Source: JAGPHI01 sp036661035 (lineage in GTDB: Bacteria > Bacillota > Clostridia > Oscillospirales > Ruminococcaceae). From it: a DNA stretch of 15,289 nt. Position numbers and translations under genes: made by a program. The notes under the pieces are model-generated. The model did not search any database and had not been told where the DNA came from. It saw nothing but the letters and a program-made list of their open reading frames with translations. Shown here piece after piece: positions 1 to 8,796 of this stretch (positions are counted from its first letter, which is position 1; every line of letters begins with the position of its first letter). The DNA lies in NCBI GenBank assembly GCA_036661035.1, contig JAVWZM010000055.1, positions 1 to 15,289 of the forward strand. The letters run 5' to 3'.

Positions 1-18
1 GTGCCACTGCAATTTTGA
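1..18 (+). CDS. Possible last codons of an upstream gene, perhaps priA (partial)
   Basis: The first frame reads V-P-L-Q-F followed by TGA at 16-18, so the window may open on the last five codons of a gene on the same strand. In B. subtilis and many Clostridia the gene before def is priA (primosomal helicase), whose C-terminus is often a short hydrophobic tail after an acidic D-V-D-P-like motif. Five codons cannot identify a protein. The call rests on gene order and is weak. Confidence 0.22.
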   Translation: MPLQF

Positions 19-42
19 AATTTTTTACCTATTTCGAAATTG
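10..42 (+). terminator. AT-rich hairpin between the upstream gene and def
   Basis: An 11-bp stem pairs 10-20 with 32-42, with one G-T pair and an 11-nt loop that holds a run of six T. It lies just after the possible upstream stop and before the def ribosome binding site. It could be a weak terminator or processing site, but the stem is AT-rich and no clear T tract follows it. Confidence 0.25.
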
Positions 43-79
43 TGTTTAAAATATAAATTATTAAAGGAGATATGTATTT

Positions 80-598
80 ATGGCGTTAAGAATGATAGTT
101 CAAGAGGGCGACTCGGTTTTGAATAAAGTATGCCGCCCTGTTACGGCCTTTGACGAAAGGCTGTGGCAGCTTATAGACGATATGCGCGAAACCCTGAATG
201 ATGCACAGGGCTATGGCCTTGCGGCACCGCAGGTAGGCATTTTGCGCAGAGTGTTTATCAGCGTAGACGAGCGCAATATGGACGAAGACGAGGAGATGCC
301 TGAGGATTACGAGCTGTCGTTTTTAGAGTTTATAAACCCTGAAATAATAAGCAGCGAGGGCGAGGTAGTGGCATATGAAGGCTGCTTATCGTTCCCTGGG
401 CATAACGGCGAAATTGTACGTCCTAAAAAAGTAACGGTGCGCGCGTTCGACCGTTTTGGTAAGCCATTTACACTAGAGGCAGAGGATATGCTTGCAAGGT
501 GCATTTGCCACGAAACAAACCATCTGGACGGTATTACCATTATGCAGCTTGCCGACCATTTTCTTGAGGACGAGGACGATTACGAAGGCGATGAGTAA
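80..598 (+). CDS. def: Peptide deformylase
   Basis: This metalloenzyme removes the formyl group from the N-terminal formyl-methionine of new proteins in the cytoplasm. All three family motifs are visible: G-Y-G-L-A-A-P-Q at residues 44-51, E-G-C-L-S at 100-104 (metal ligand Cys102) and H-E-T-N-H at 144-148 (ligands His144 and His148, catalytic Glu145). The third motif has Asn147 where many family members have Asp. At 172 residues it is slightly long. The extra length is an acidic stretch around residues 62-78 and an acidic tail from about 163. The ATG at 80 has AAGGAG at 64-69, 10 nt upstream. An ATG at 72 opens only a five-codon frame. fmt follows after 32 nt, pairing removal of the formyl group with its addition. 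Confidence 0.96.
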   Translation: MALRMIVQEGDSVLNKVCRPVTAFDERLWQLIDDMRETLNDAQGYGLAAPQVGILRRVFISVDERNMDEDEEMPEDYELSFLEFINPEIISSEGEVVAYEGCLSFPGHNGEIVRPKKVTVRAFDRFGKPFTLEAEDMLARCICHETNHLDGITIMQLADHFLEDEDDYEGDE

Positions 599-630
599 AT
601 TAAATTTTGTGCTAAAATAACGGAGGCTTT

Positions 631-1548
631 ATGAGAATATTATTTATGGGTACACCGCAAATAGCGGCAGAAAGCCTTTCGACATTAATAAGCGCAGGGC
701 ACGACATCTGTGGCGTTTTTACGCGTGAAGACAAGCCGCAAGGCCGCAAGCAAATCATGACAGCACCGCCTGTAAAGCAAGTTGCCATTACACATAATAT
801 ACCTGTATTTCAGCCGAAAAATCTGCGAGATGCTGAAATACACGCACAAATCAAAGCCCTTGAGCCACAGCTTATCGTGGTGGTGGCATACGGACGTATT
901 TTACCACCGGAGGTGCTATATATACCGCAATACGGCTGTATAAACCTTCATGTTTCGCTTTTGCCAAAATATCGCGGCTGTGCGCCTGTGCAATGGGCTG
1001 TAATAAACGGAGAAAAAGAAACAGGCGTTTCTATAATGTATTTAAACGAGGGCGTAGATACGGGCGATATTATCAAGGTTTCACCGCTTATTATAGGCGA
1101 AAATGAAACCAGCGGAGAGTTGTTTGAACGAATATCACAAGAAGGCGCAAGCACTCTTGTATCTGCAATATGCGAAATAGCAAATGGCGATGTTCGGCGT
1201 ATACCGCAGGATAACAGCAAGGCAACCCTTGCACCGCTCATCACGAAAGAAATGGCGCTTTTTACCTTTGATGAAAGCGCAGATAAGCTGCACAATCTTA
1301 TTCGCGGCATGAACCCATGGCCAATGGCGTATTTTATGCATGACGGCAAAAAAATTAAGGTTGTCAAATCTGCCGTCTTAGACCTTGAAAAAGGAATACA
1401 GGGTAAAATAGTAAGCCTAAAACCGCTTACGATATCTTGCACTCATGGCAAAATAACCTTGCAAGAGGTTGTGCCTGAAGGCTCAAAGCCAATGTCGGGC
1501 GAAGCATGGGCAGCAGGTAAACGCTTTGTTATTGGGCAGAATATATAG
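631..1548 (+). CDS. fmt: Methionyl-tRNA formyltransferase
   Basis: Transfers the formyl group of 10-formyltetrahydrofolate to Met-tRNA(fMet) for translation initiation. The start M-R-I-L-F-M-G-T-P is typical. The N-terminal Rossmann-like hydrolase domain carries the catalytic triad Asn105, His107 (in I-N-L-H) and Asp143 (in G-V-D-T-G-D), plus the signature S-L-L-P-K-Y-R-G at 109-116. The C-terminal OB-like tRNA-binding domain spans about 205-305. Its 305 residues match the usual length of about 310. ATG 631 is preceded by CGGAGG. The gene lies 32 nt after def, the usual def-fmt pair. A 253-nt non-coding stretch follows it. Confidence 0.96.
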   Translation: MRILFMGTPQIAAESLSTLISAGHDICGVFTREDKPQGRKQIMTAPPVKQVAITHNIPVFQPKNLRDAEIHAQIKALEPQLIVVVAYGRILPPEVLYIPQYGCINLHVSLLPKYRGCAPVQWAVINGEKETGVSIMYLNEGVDTGDIIKVSPLIIGENETSGELFERISQEGASTLVSAICEIANGDVRRIPQDNSKATLAPLITKEMALFTFDESADKLHNLIRGMNPWPMAYFMHDGKKIKVVKSAVLDLEKGIQGKIVSLKPLTISCTHGKITLQEVVPEGSKPMSGEAWAAGKRFVIGQNI

Positions 1549-1801
1549 TAGATAGGCTTTAAGCTGTTGCGTGTAAATGCCACATCAGCCATTATTGCTA
1601 TCTTTTAATCAAATTGGATTTTGCGCAATTAACAATAAGTTTACATCTTGTTAAAGGCAAGTCTTGGTATGCAAAGTATAATTTAATATGGCGGCTTGCA
1701 AAGCTTTATTTTTGCAGCTTTGCGATATTAAATGGAAAAATCAACTTTTTACCTACTAGCCGATAGCTATCTGCCGCTACTATAATATTGGAGGAACACA
1801 A
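1549..1801. promoter_or_regulatory. Intergenic region with a possible promoter and two inverted repeats
   Basis: This 253-nt gap separates fmt from the metallopeptidase gene. A perfect 7-bp inverted repeat (TTAACAA at 1629-1635, TTGTTAA at 1648-1654, 12 nt apart) lies upstream of a TATAAT at 1677-1682. No good -35 box sits at the right distance from that hexamer. A hairpin follows, pairing 1696-1705 with 1716-1725 (one G-T pair, 10-nt loop) but without a T tract. A second TATAAT at 1781-1786 is almost on top of the ribosome binding site GGAGG (1790-1794), so it is unlikely to be a promoter. A promoter for the next operon probably lies here, but I cannot place it firmly. Confidence 0.3.
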
Positions 1802-2491
1802 ATGTTTTACGGCATTGATTACTACTATTTTATTCTGGTTATACCCGCGCTCATAATTGCTGCATATGCGCAAATGAAGGTATCATCTACCTTTAACAAA
1901 TTTTCTCGCGCAGCCACGCGCAGTGGGCTTACAGGTGCCGGCGCAGCACGCCGTATTCTTGATATGAACGGGCTGCAAAATGTGTCCATAGAGCATATCA
2001 GCGGCAATTTAACAGACCATTACGATCCACGAACAAATACTGTACGCTTATCCGATAATGTGTACAATTCTCAAAGCATAGCAGCCGTAGGCGTTGCGGC
2101 GCACGAAACAGGCCACGCAGTGCAGCATGCCACAGGATATATTCCGCTAAAAGCGAGAAACGCCATTATTCCAATTACTAATTTTGGCTCAAAGCTGGCA
2201 ATGCCGCTTATTATTCTTGGCATGTTTTTCTCGGTAACGTTAATAAAGGTTGGCATTGTGCTGTTTGCAACAGTGGTGGTGTTTCAGCTAATTACATTGC
2301 CTGTGGAATTTAACGCCAGTCACCGTGCAGTGGCAACATTAGACAGCATGGGTGTTGTTGACGATGTGGAAAAATCCGGAGTAAAGAAAGTGCTTACTGC
2401 CGCGGCGCTCACTTATGTTGCCGCGTTGCTTGTTTCAATAGCACAGCTTTTACGCCTTGTTTTAATATATGGCAGAAGAAATAACGATTAA
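1802..2491 (+). CDS. Membrane zinc metallopeptidase, YugP / Zn_peptidase_2 family
   Basis: Predicted integral-membrane neutral zinc peptidase with unknown substrate. The zinc-binding H-E-T-G-H motif is at residues 101-105, inside G-V-A-A-H-E-T-G-H-A-V-Q-H. A further conserved block, L-P-V-E-F-N-A-S at 166-173, probably supplies the third zinc ligand (Glu169). Hydrophobic segments lie at about 8-23, 133-166 (probably two helices) and 199-223. The length of 229 residues is normal for the family. ATG 1802 has GGAGG seven nt upstream. From memory, Clostridia often carry this gene between fmt and rsmB, whereas B. subtilis yugP lies elsewhere. rsmB starts 32 nt later, so this is probably the first gene of the operon running to thiN. 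The family is clear; the cellular role is not. Confidence 0.9.
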   Translation: MFYGIDYYYFILVIPALIIAAYAQMKVSSTFNKFSRAATRSGLTGAGAARRILDMNGLQNVSIEHISGNLTDHYDPRTNTVRLSDNVYNSQSIAAVGVAAHETGHAVQHATGYIPLKARNAIIPITNFGSKLAMPLIILGMFFSVTLIKVGIVLFATVVVFQLITLPVEFNASHRAVATLDSMGVVDDVEKSGVKKVLTAAALTYVAALLVSIAQLLRLVLIYGRRNND

Positions 2492-2496
2492 AGGAC

Positions 2497-2513
2497 AAAA
2501 CGTTTTACGTTTT
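2497..2513 (+). other. Small hairpin next to the rsmB ribosome binding site
   Basis: A perfect 7-bp stem (2497-2503 with 2507-2513) with a 3-nt loop ends directly at the AAGG (2514-2517) that serves rsmB. It is too short and lacks the T tract needed for a terminator. It might affect access to the binding site, or it may be chance. Confidence 0.2.
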
Positions 2514-2523
2514 AAGGTAATGT

Positions 2524-3831
2524 ATGGATAACGCACGAAGAACAGCGGTTTTAGCCCTTGTAAAGCAAGAAAAGAGTGGATACGCCAACATTGTACTTTC
2601 CCATGTACTGGAAGGTTTTGTTGGTGACGTGCGTGACCGTGCGTTTGTAAGTGCGCTTTTTTACGGTACCCTTGAAAGACAGATTACTTTAGACTATCTT
2701 TTAAACCCACTATTAAAAAAGCCCATAACAAAAATGGACGCTGAAGTGCGTGCTATTTTGCGTTGCGGCTTATATCAGGCTAAATACATGAGCACAGTAC
2801 CGCGTTCTGCCGCAGTAAATGAAAGCGTTGCGCTTACAAGGGCACTTGGCAAAACCAGTGCGCAAGGCCTTGTAAATGCTGTGCTGCGCAAGGCGGCAAA
2901 TGCCAATATTGAAGATTTGTGCTTTAATACAGAAGAAGAACGTCTTGGTGCTGTTTATAGTGTATCTCAGTCTGTGGCAGGTGTCTTTATAAAAGCGTAT
3001 AAAAATGAGGCGGCCTGCCAGTTGGCAGCTACGCTGGTGCCGCCGCAGCTTTGCATACGTGTAAACACCATGGTAGCCACCATAGAGGAACTGGAGCTTT
3101 TATATCATAAGCAAAATATCCATACAAAACGCGGCACGGTAAAAGGTAGCTTGTATGTGGAATATAAGGGCGACATCACAGCTACAAAAGCCTTTAGAAA
3201 CGGTATGTTTCATGTGGAGGGCGAGGCGTCGCAGCTTGCCTGTGCCGCTTTATCGCCAAAACAAGGCTGTAAAGTAATAGACCTTTGCGCGGCACCGGGA
3301 GGCAAATCTGCCACGCTTGCGCAATATATGCAAAACGAAGGCGATTTAATATCCGCAGACATAGCGGATAACCGCTTGACGTTAATAGACGAATTACTTA
3401 CAAGAAACGGGGTAAAATGCGCAAAGGTTGTGCAAAATGATGCCGCTGTATTCAACGAAAGCTTTTGCGACGCGGATTACGTGCTTTGCGATGTACCCTG
3501 TTCAGGCCTTGGCATACTTTCTAAAAAGCCGGATATACGCCAAAAAAACCTAGAGGATTTAGGCTCTTTAACAGCATTACAAAGTAAAATATTGCAAACT
3601 GCATCAAGCTACGTAAAAAAAGGCGGAGCATTGGTTTATTCAACATGTACCGTTAATCCGGACGAAAACGAAGCTATAGTAAATGCCTTTTTATCGGAAA
3701 ATAAAGATTTTATAACCCGTAAAATAGAAAATGTACCGAATGGCGCACAAATTTCCAACAATACTGTAAGTTTTTCGCCATTTCATTCAAAGCTTGATGG
3801 TTTTTTTGTAGCATCATTTGAAAGATTGTGA
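2524..3831 (+). CDS. rsmB: 16S rRNA (cytosine967-C5)-methyltransferase RsmB
   Basis: Methylates C967 (E. coli numbering) of 16S rRNA with S-adenosylmethionine. An N-terminal NusB-like RNA-binding domain covers about 1-140. The Rossmann methyltransferase domain covers about 175-435. The SAM loop is C-A-A-P-G-G-K at 255-261. The two cysteines of the RNA m5C methyltransferase mechanism are Cys326 in P-C-S-G (325-328) and Cys375 in S-T-C-T. The length of 435 residues is close to the usual 430-450. ATG 2524 is chosen because the overlapping ATG at 2520 hits a stop after three codons. The stop lies only 4 nt before the rlmN start, so translation of the two is probably coupled. Confidence 0.95.
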   Translation: MDNARRTAVLALVKQEKSGYANIVLSHVLEGFVGDVRDRAFVSALFYGTLERQITLDYLLNPLLKKPITKMDAEVRAILRCGLYQAKYMSTVPRSAAVNESVALTRALGKTSAQGLVNAVLRKAANANIEDLCFNTEEERLGAVYSVSQSVAGVFIKAYKNEAACQLAATLVPPQLCIRVNTMVATIEELELLYHKQNIHTKRGTVKGSLYVEYKGDITATKAFRNGMFHVEGEASQLACAALSPKQGCKVIDLCAAPGGKSATLAQYMQNEGDLISADIADNRLTLIDELLTRNGVKCAKVVQNDAAVFNESFCDADYVLCDVPCSGLGILSKKPDIRQKNLEDLGSLTALQSKILQTASSYVKKGGALVYSTCTVNPDENEAIVNAFLSENKDFITRKIENVPNGAQISNNTVSFSPFHSKLDGFFVASFERL

Positions 3832-3835
3832 TAAA

Positions 3836-4870
3836 ATGAGTAGAGTGAGCATTTCTTCCTATACTGAGGACAGTTTGCAAAATATTGTAAAAGAAATGGG
3901 GCAGCCCGCATTTAGAGCCAAAACGCTTTTTAAATGGTTGCACAATAAAAAAGTAGAAAGCTTTTCGCAGATGACGGATATGCCGAAGCCTTTTATTGCA
4001 AGGTTAGAGCAAGAATATTACATTGATAAGCTAAAGATAGAGCGCAAACAGCAATCTTCCGATGGCACTTTAAAATATTTATTTGCATTAGAGGACGGTA
4101 ATTGTATAGAAACTGTTGTAATGCGCTATCATTACGGTAATACAGTATGCGTTTCCACCCAGATTGGCTGCCGTATGGGCTGCCGTTTTTGCGCATCTAC
4201 ACAAGGCGGTCTTGTGCGCAACCTTACTGCGGGCGAAATAGCGGGCGAAATATACGCGGCAGAAAATGATATAGGCGAACGCATATCGCATATTGTTTTA
4301 ATGGGCATAGGCGAGCCTTTAGATAATTTTGACAATGTAATGGATTTTTTAAGCATTATTTCTTCGCCAAACGGCATAAATATAGGTATGCGAAATATCA
4401 GCCTTTCTACTTGCGGCATAGTGCCAAACATCGAAAAATTGGCGCAAAAGCATCTGGGCCTAACATTATCGGTGTCGTTGCATGCACCCACAGACGCCTT
4501 GCGCAGCGGCATGATGCCTATAAATGATGCGTATTCGCTTTCAAAGCTGATACCTGCATGCAGAGCCTATCAAAACGATACAGGACGTAGAATTAGCTTT
4601 GAATACTCTATGGTAAACGGCGTAAATGATTCGAGGGAATGTGCAAGAACCCTTGCCAATCTTATAAAAGGCATGGGCGCACATGTTAATTTAATACCTA
4701 TCAATCCTGTGGACGGCTCTCCATATAGCGCCACACATGAGGAAAATATTAAAGGCTTTCAAAAGTATCTGGAAAACTTTGGCGTCAATGCAACCATAAG
4801 GCGCAGGTTGGGTACAGATATCAGCGCGGCTTGCGGACAGCTGCGGCGCGAGGCAGGGGAAGGAACATAG
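3836..4870 (+). CDS. rlmN: Dual-specificity RNA methyltransferase RlmN (radical SAM)
   Basis: Radical SAM enzyme that makes 2-methyladenosine at A2503 of 23S rRNA and, in some bacteria, at A37 of certain tRNAs. The 4Fe-4S cysteines are Cys112, Cys116 and Cys119 in C-R-M-G-C-R-F-C. Other landmarks are M-G-I-G-E-P-L-D-N (157-164), S-L-H-A-P-T-D (214-220) and the C-terminal Cys333 in A-A-C-G-Q-L, which matches the methyl-carrying, cross-linking cysteine of the family. I start at ATG 3836, giving 344 residues, the normal length. A TTG at 3818 in frame would overlap rsmB and add six residues. The ribosome binding site is weak (GAAAG at 3820-3824), which fits coupling to rsmB. prpC starts 4 nt after the stop. 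Confidence 0.95.
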   Translation: MSRVSISSYTEDSLQNIVKEMGQPAFRAKTLFKWLHNKKVESFSQMTDMPKPFIARLEQEYYIDKLKIERKQQSSDGTLKYLFALEDGNCIETVVMRYHYGNTVCVSTQIGCRMGCRFCASTQGGLVRNLTAGEIAGEIYAAENDIGERISHIVLMGIGEPLDNFDNVMDFLSIISSPNGINIGMRNISLSTCGIVPNIEKLAQKHLGLTLSVSLHAPTDALRSGMMPINDAYSLSKLIPACRAYQNDTGRRISFEYSMVNGVNDSRECARTLANLIKGMGAHVNLIPINPVDGSPYSATHEENIKGFQKYLENFGVNATIRRRLGTDISAACGQLRREAGEGT

Positions 4871-4874
4871 GGGC

Positions 4875-5642
4875 ATGAAAATATCCGGCAAAACAGACAT
4901 AGGCAATCAGCGAAGTGAAAACCAAGACAATTATCGTGCAGGCAGAGAGCAGGACGACACGGTGTGGGCATTGGTTTGCGATGGCATGGGCGGAGCGCGC
5001 GGCGGCAAGCTGGCTTCGTCTATAGCGGCGTCTCAAATTGAACGAGTGTTTTCGGGACAAATGTCGGCAAAGCTATCCTCGCAAGATTTGCGTACCTTGA
5101 TGACACAGGCAATAGCAGGCGCAAATACCCTTGTTTATAATGCCTCACTTAAAGATATTGCCATGCTTGGCATGGGTACTACGGCGGTGTGTGCAGTGGT
5201 ACAAAATGGATATTTGCATTACGCAAACGTTGGAGACTCGCGCATTTATTTGTATAGAAACCATGCTTTTACACAGCTTTCGCGTGACCATTCCATGGTT
5301 CAGGAGCTTGTAGAGCAAGGTAGCATTACAGAGCAAGAGGCGTATGTGCATCCACATAAAAATCTTATCACTCGCGCACTTGGCGTTGCCGAAACTGTAC
5401 AAGCTGATTATGGGGAATGTGCAGTTAAAAATGGCGATTTAATTTTGCTTTGTTCAGACGGGCTTACAAATTATGTAAGCACGGAGGATATTATAGATAT
5501 TATTGAAACTGCGCCGTTTTTCAATTGTGCTGAAATGCTGATTGACAAAGCGCTTGCAAATAATGGGCAGGATAATATTACTGCGGTGCTTGTGCAGGTA
5601 GAAGAAACAGATGCATCGGCAAACGGAGGGAACAATGGATAA
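4875..5642 (+). CDS. prpC: PP2C-type Ser/Thr protein phosphatase PrpC/Stp
   Basis: Metal-dependent phosphatase that reverses phosphorylation by the neighbouring PASTA kinase. PPM/PP2C motifs occur in order: N-Q-D at 16-18, V-C-D-G-M-G-G at 34-40 (metal ligand Asp36), G-M-G-T-T at 99-103, N-V-G-D-S-R at 118-123, S-R-D-H-S at 136-140, C-S-D-G-L at 193-197 (Asp195) and D-N-I-T-A at 233-237 (Asp233). Its 255 residues match B. subtilis PrpC almost exactly. There is no signal peptide or membrane segment, so it is cytoplasmic. The ATG lies 4 nt after rlmN, and the last 8 nt overlap the kinase start, so phosphatase and kinase are probably made together. Confidence 0.95.
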   Translation: MKISGKTDIGNQRSENQDNYRAGREQDDTVWALVCDGMGGARGGKLASSIAASQIERVFSGQMSAKLSSQDLRTLMTQAIAGANTLVYNASLKDIAMLGMGTTAVCAVVQNGYLHYANVGDSRIYLYRNHAFTQLSRDHSMVQELVEQGSITEQEAYVHPHKNLITRALGVAETVQADYGECAVKNGDLILLCSDGLTNYVSTEDIIDIIETAPFFNCAEMLIDKALANNGQDNITAVLVQVEETDASANGGNNG

Positions 5643-7887
5643 TTTAATCGGTAAAAGGCTGGACGGCAGATATCAGATAGAAGAGCTTATCGGCGTTGGC
5701 GGCATGGCAAATGTGTATAAAGCAAAGGATTTAAAAGAAGACAGATTTGTTGCTGTTAAAATATTGCGTGATGAGTTTTTAAACAATGAAGACCTTGTAC
5801 GCCGTTTCAAAAACGAATCTAAAGCCATTGCAGTTTTAAATCACCCAAACATTGTAAAGGTTTATGATATCAGTGTGTCGGACAAGCTGCAATTCATTGT
5901 AATGGAATATATAGACGGCATTACGCTTAAAGAATACATGGACGAGCGCAAAGAGCCGCTAACATATAAAGAAACTGTATTTTTTGTATCGCAAACCTTG
6001 CAGGCGCTTGCACATGCACACGATAAAGGCATTGTGCATAGAGATATAAAACCACAAAATATCATGCTTTTGCGTGACGGTACAATACGCGTAATGGATT
6101 TCGGAATAGCCCGTCTTTCAAGAGCGCAAGGCGCAAGCACAATGACAGACAAGGCGATAGGCTCTGTGCATTACATCAGCCCGGAGCAAGCAAAGGGCGA
6201 CGTTACCGATGCTAAAGCGGATATATATTCTGTAGGCATTATGATGTATGAAATGCTTGCAGGCAAGCTGCCGTTTGAATCTGACAGTACGGTTTCCGTG
6301 GCGATAAAACAAATATCAGATGTGGCAAAACCAATACGCGAAATAAATGCCAACGTACCGGCAGCCCTTGAGGCGATTGCGGAAAAAGCAATGGCAAAAG
6401 AGCCGTCACAACGCTTTGCAAGCGCAATGGACATGCTGGCTGATATTGAAGAATTTAAGAAAAATCCAAGCATTAGCTTTGATTATAAATATTTAACCAC
6501 ACCGCCGCAAACGAGGTATATTGATAAGATGGCAGATAAATCAACGTCACGCACCAGAAGTGCAGATACAGCACAAAAGCCGACTAGAAAAAAACATCAT
6601 TACGGCTTGCCAATAATGGCAGGAATGGCAGTTGCGTTTGCAGTAGGCGCGGCTATTTTAGTGTTTCTTATCTTTAAGCTTTCCGGCAACCCGTTATTTA
6701 ACGATAAAATAGATATAGATATGCCGAATTTTATTAATCAAACCATGGCTGAAATTAAAAAGAACAGTGATTATCAAAAGAATTTTGATTTTATTTATGA
6801 TGAAAAATATAACACGGCCCCTGAAGGCACAGTGTACGACCAATTTCCAAAGACAAATAAAAAGGTTAAAGAAGGCGCTAAGGTTACATTGCGCGTTAGC
6901 AAGGGCGTAGAAATGGTAACGGTGCCAAATGTTGGGAATAAAGAAAAGGACGCCGCACAGCAAGCCTTAAAGGACATGCGTTTTCATATTGTGTTTCGCC
7001 GTGAGGTAACGCCGGACGTGCCTGTGGGCAAGGTAACACGCACAGAGCCGGCGGCAGGCGAGCAAGTGGCAGCAGGCTCTACTATCGCTGTATTTGTAAG
7101 CCAGCCAAAACGCGAAACAGATACTACAGTACCAAAGGTAACTGATATAGATTTGGAAAGCGCAAAGGCACTTTTATCTAAAGCTTCGTTGGTGCTTGGC
7201 ACTCTTGGTAAGCAAGAAAGTGAGTTGCCGATAAATACAGTGTTGGAGCAATCTCCCGGCCCGGACGAAAAAATACAGATAGGAAAGCCTGTAAACCTTG
7301 TTATCTCCGAAGGTTTGCACCCACGCGAACGCAAAATTACAGTTAATTTCGATGCCAAAATAAACAAAGGTAAATGGGTGGCTATTTTTGAAGGCGGCGA
7401 GGCTGCAACCATAGATACAGCAGACGGTGTGGCAGCACAGTGGGTAATAACTATATCTTCAACAGGCAAAGATAAAGGCGTGCTGATTAAAGGGCCAAGC
7501 GGCGAGAAAAATGTTACGCTTAATTTTACTGAAAAAGGTATAGATCAAACTGTAGATTTCACAGGAACATATGTAGCCATTTCAGACAGAGCTATTACGG
7601 TAAATTTTGCTGCAAACATTAAAGCCGGAGCATGGAATGCCGTGATGGACGGTGCTATTATTTCAAGCTATACAACAAAAGATGGCACAGCCGCATCTTG
7701 GAGCATTCCAATTAAATCATCTGGCAAAAAGCAAGTGATAATTACAGGCCCCGAAAACAGTAAAACAATAGATGTGGATTTCACGCCGACAGGTGCAAAT
7801 CCTCCGGCGTTGACATTTAGTGGAACATATGTTCCGCCGGCTCCTCCTCCAAGCTCATCAACTGCTCCGCCAACACCAACGCCATAG
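5635..7887 (+). CDS. prkC: PASTA-domain Ser/Thr protein kinase with duplicated C-terminal repeats
   Basis: Membrane kinase that senses cell-wall fragments and controls growth, wall synthesis and, in Bacillus, spore germination. I start at ATG 5635 (GGAGGG at 5626-5631), giving 750 residues; an in-frame ATG at 5611 has no good binding site. The cytoplasmic Hanks kinase domain covers about 10-275: G-V-G-G-M-A 20-25, Lys42, H-R-D-I-K-P-Q-N 135-142, D-F-G 155-157, activation-loop Thr169 and Thr171, S-P-E-Q 182-185. A charged linker leads to one membrane helix (about 324-348). Three PASTA units follow outside the cell (about 358-424, 425-490, 495-560). Then come two similar repeats of about 80 residues (567-647 and 653-733) and a Pro/Ser/Thr tail. 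B. subtilis PrkC (648 residues) has three PASTA domains and one Ig-like domain, so the repeat pair is the unusual part. Confidence 0.94.
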   Translation: MDNLIGKRLDGRYQIEELIGVGGMANVYKAKDLKEDRFVAVKILRDEFLNNEDLVRRFKNESKAIAVLNHPNIVKVYDISVSDKLQFIVMEYIDGITLKEYMDERKEPLTYKETVFFVSQTLQALAHAHDKGIVHRDIKPQNIMLLRDGTIRVMDFGIARLSRAQGASTMTDKAIGSVHYISPEQAKGDVTDAKADIYSVGIMMYEMLAGKLPFESDSTVSVAIKQISDVAKPIREINANVPAALEAIAEKAMAKEPSQRFASAMDMLADIEEFKKNPSISFDYKYLTTPPQTRYIDKMADKSTSRTRSADTAQKPTRKKHHYGLPIMAGMAVAFAVGAAILVFLIFKLSGNPLFNDKIDIDMPNFINQTMAEIKKNSDYQKNFDFIYDEKYNTAPEGTVYDQFPKTNKKVKEGAKVTLRVSKGVEMVTVPNVGNKEKDAAQQALKDMRFHIVFRREVTPDVPVGKVTRTEPAAGEQVAAGSTIAVFVSQPKRETDTTVPKVTDIDLESAKALLSKASLVLGTLGKQESELPINTVLEQSPGPDEKIQIGKPVNLVISEGLHPRERKITVNFDAKINKGKWVAIFEGGEAATIDTADGVAAQWVITISSTGKDKGVLIKGPSGEKNVTLNFTEKGIDQTVDFTGTYVAISDRAITVNFAANIKAGAWNAVMDGAIISSYTTKDGTAASWSIPIKSSGKKQVIITGPENSKTIDVDFTPTGANPPALTFSGTYVPPAPPPSSSTAPPTPTP

Positions 7888-7916
7888 CCATAACAAATAG
7901 CTTTTAAAGGAGCAAT

Positions 7917-8792
7917 ATGTATACAGGATATATCATTAAAGGCATAGGCGGTTTTTACTATGTTAAAACCACAGACGGTGTTATCGAGTGCAAAGCCAAG
8001 GGTATATTTCGTAAACGGCGCATTACACCCGTAGCAGGGGATTTTGTGGAATATCAAGAGGACGGCGGCACTTGGATAATTACAGAAATACTTGAAAGAA
8101 AAAATGTATTTGTTCGCCCTCCAATTGCGAATGTAGACAATTTTTTTGTGATTGCAAGCACTACAGAGCCTGTGCCAAGCACGCTGATTATAGACATGCT
8201 TACGGCAATAGCAGTAGATAAAGGCGCAAAACCATATATCTTAATAACTAAAACAGATATTCTTAAATCCGATTGGCTTGTGCAGGCGTATCAAAAAAGC
8301 ACAATACCCGTTATTTGCGTAAATGCGGAAAGCAAAGAAGGCATTGCCGAAGTAAAGGCTTTGCTAAAAGACAAAATCAGCGTTTTCTGTGGCAATAGCG
8401 GCGTTGGCAAGTCCACGCTTTTAAGCGCTATTTTACCAAATGATGTGCAGCTTACAACAGGTGAAATCAGCAAAAAACTCGGTAGAGGAAAGCATACCAC
8501 CCGAGAAGTAGAGCTTTTTGAAGCGGAGGGTGGTTTAGTGGCAGATACACCGGGCTTTTCAAGCCTTGAAATGGTGAAAGCTGCTTATTTGCCTAAAGAA
8601 AATCTGCAATATGCGTTTCCGGACATTGCGGCTTATTTTGGAAAATGCAAATTTACCGGTTGTTCTCATACCCGTGAAAAAGGCTGTGCTGTGCTGCTTG
8701 CACTTCAAAACGGAGAAATAAGCGCTACTAGATACGAAAGCTATAAAACCTTGTATGAACAGGCAAAAGAAATAAATGATTGGGAGCGGTAA
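7917..8792 (+). CDS. rsgA: Small ribosomal subunit GTPase RsgA
   Basis: Circularly permuted GTPase that helps late maturation of the 30S subunit. The N-terminal OB fold covers about 1-65. The GTPase motifs come in permuted order: G4 T-K-T-D at 111-114, then G1 G-N-S-G-V-G-K-S at 159-166, G2 around T-T-R-E at 194-197, and G3 D-T-P-G at 210-213. The C-terminal zinc finger has Cys244, Cys249, His251 and Cys257. Its 291 residues are normal. AAGGAG precedes ATG 7917, 29 nt after prkC. In B. subtilis rpe follows this gene; here thiN follows directly, 4 nt after the stop. Confidence 0.95.
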   Translation: MYTGYIIKGIGGFYYVKTTDGVIECKAKGIFRKRRITPVAGDFVEYQEDGGTWIITEILERKNVFVRPPIANVDNFFVIASTTEPVPSTLIIDMLTAIAVDKGAKPYILITKTDILKSDWLVQAYQKSTIPVICVNAESKEGIAEVKALLKDKISVFCGNSGVGKSTLLSAILPNDVQLTTGEISKKLGRGKHTTREVELFEAEGGLVADTPGFSSLEMVKAAYLPKENLQYAFPDIAAYFGKCKFTGCSHTREKGCAVLLALQNGEISATRYESYKTLYEQAKEINDWER

Positions 8793-8796
8793 TAAT

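Noticed and set aside
1629..1654. Rex operator
   Set aside because: The Rex consensus is TTGTTAA-N4-TTAACAA. Here the half-sites are in the opposite order and 12 nt apart.
1577..1655. Short open frame in the fmt-metallopeptidase gap
   Set aside because: About 25 codons with no ribosome binding site and no recognisable product.
8776..8796. Upstream start for thiN
   Set aside because: The ATG at 8776 overlaps rsgA and lacks a binding site, while the ATG at 8797 has GGGAG upstream and begins at the normal position of the family.
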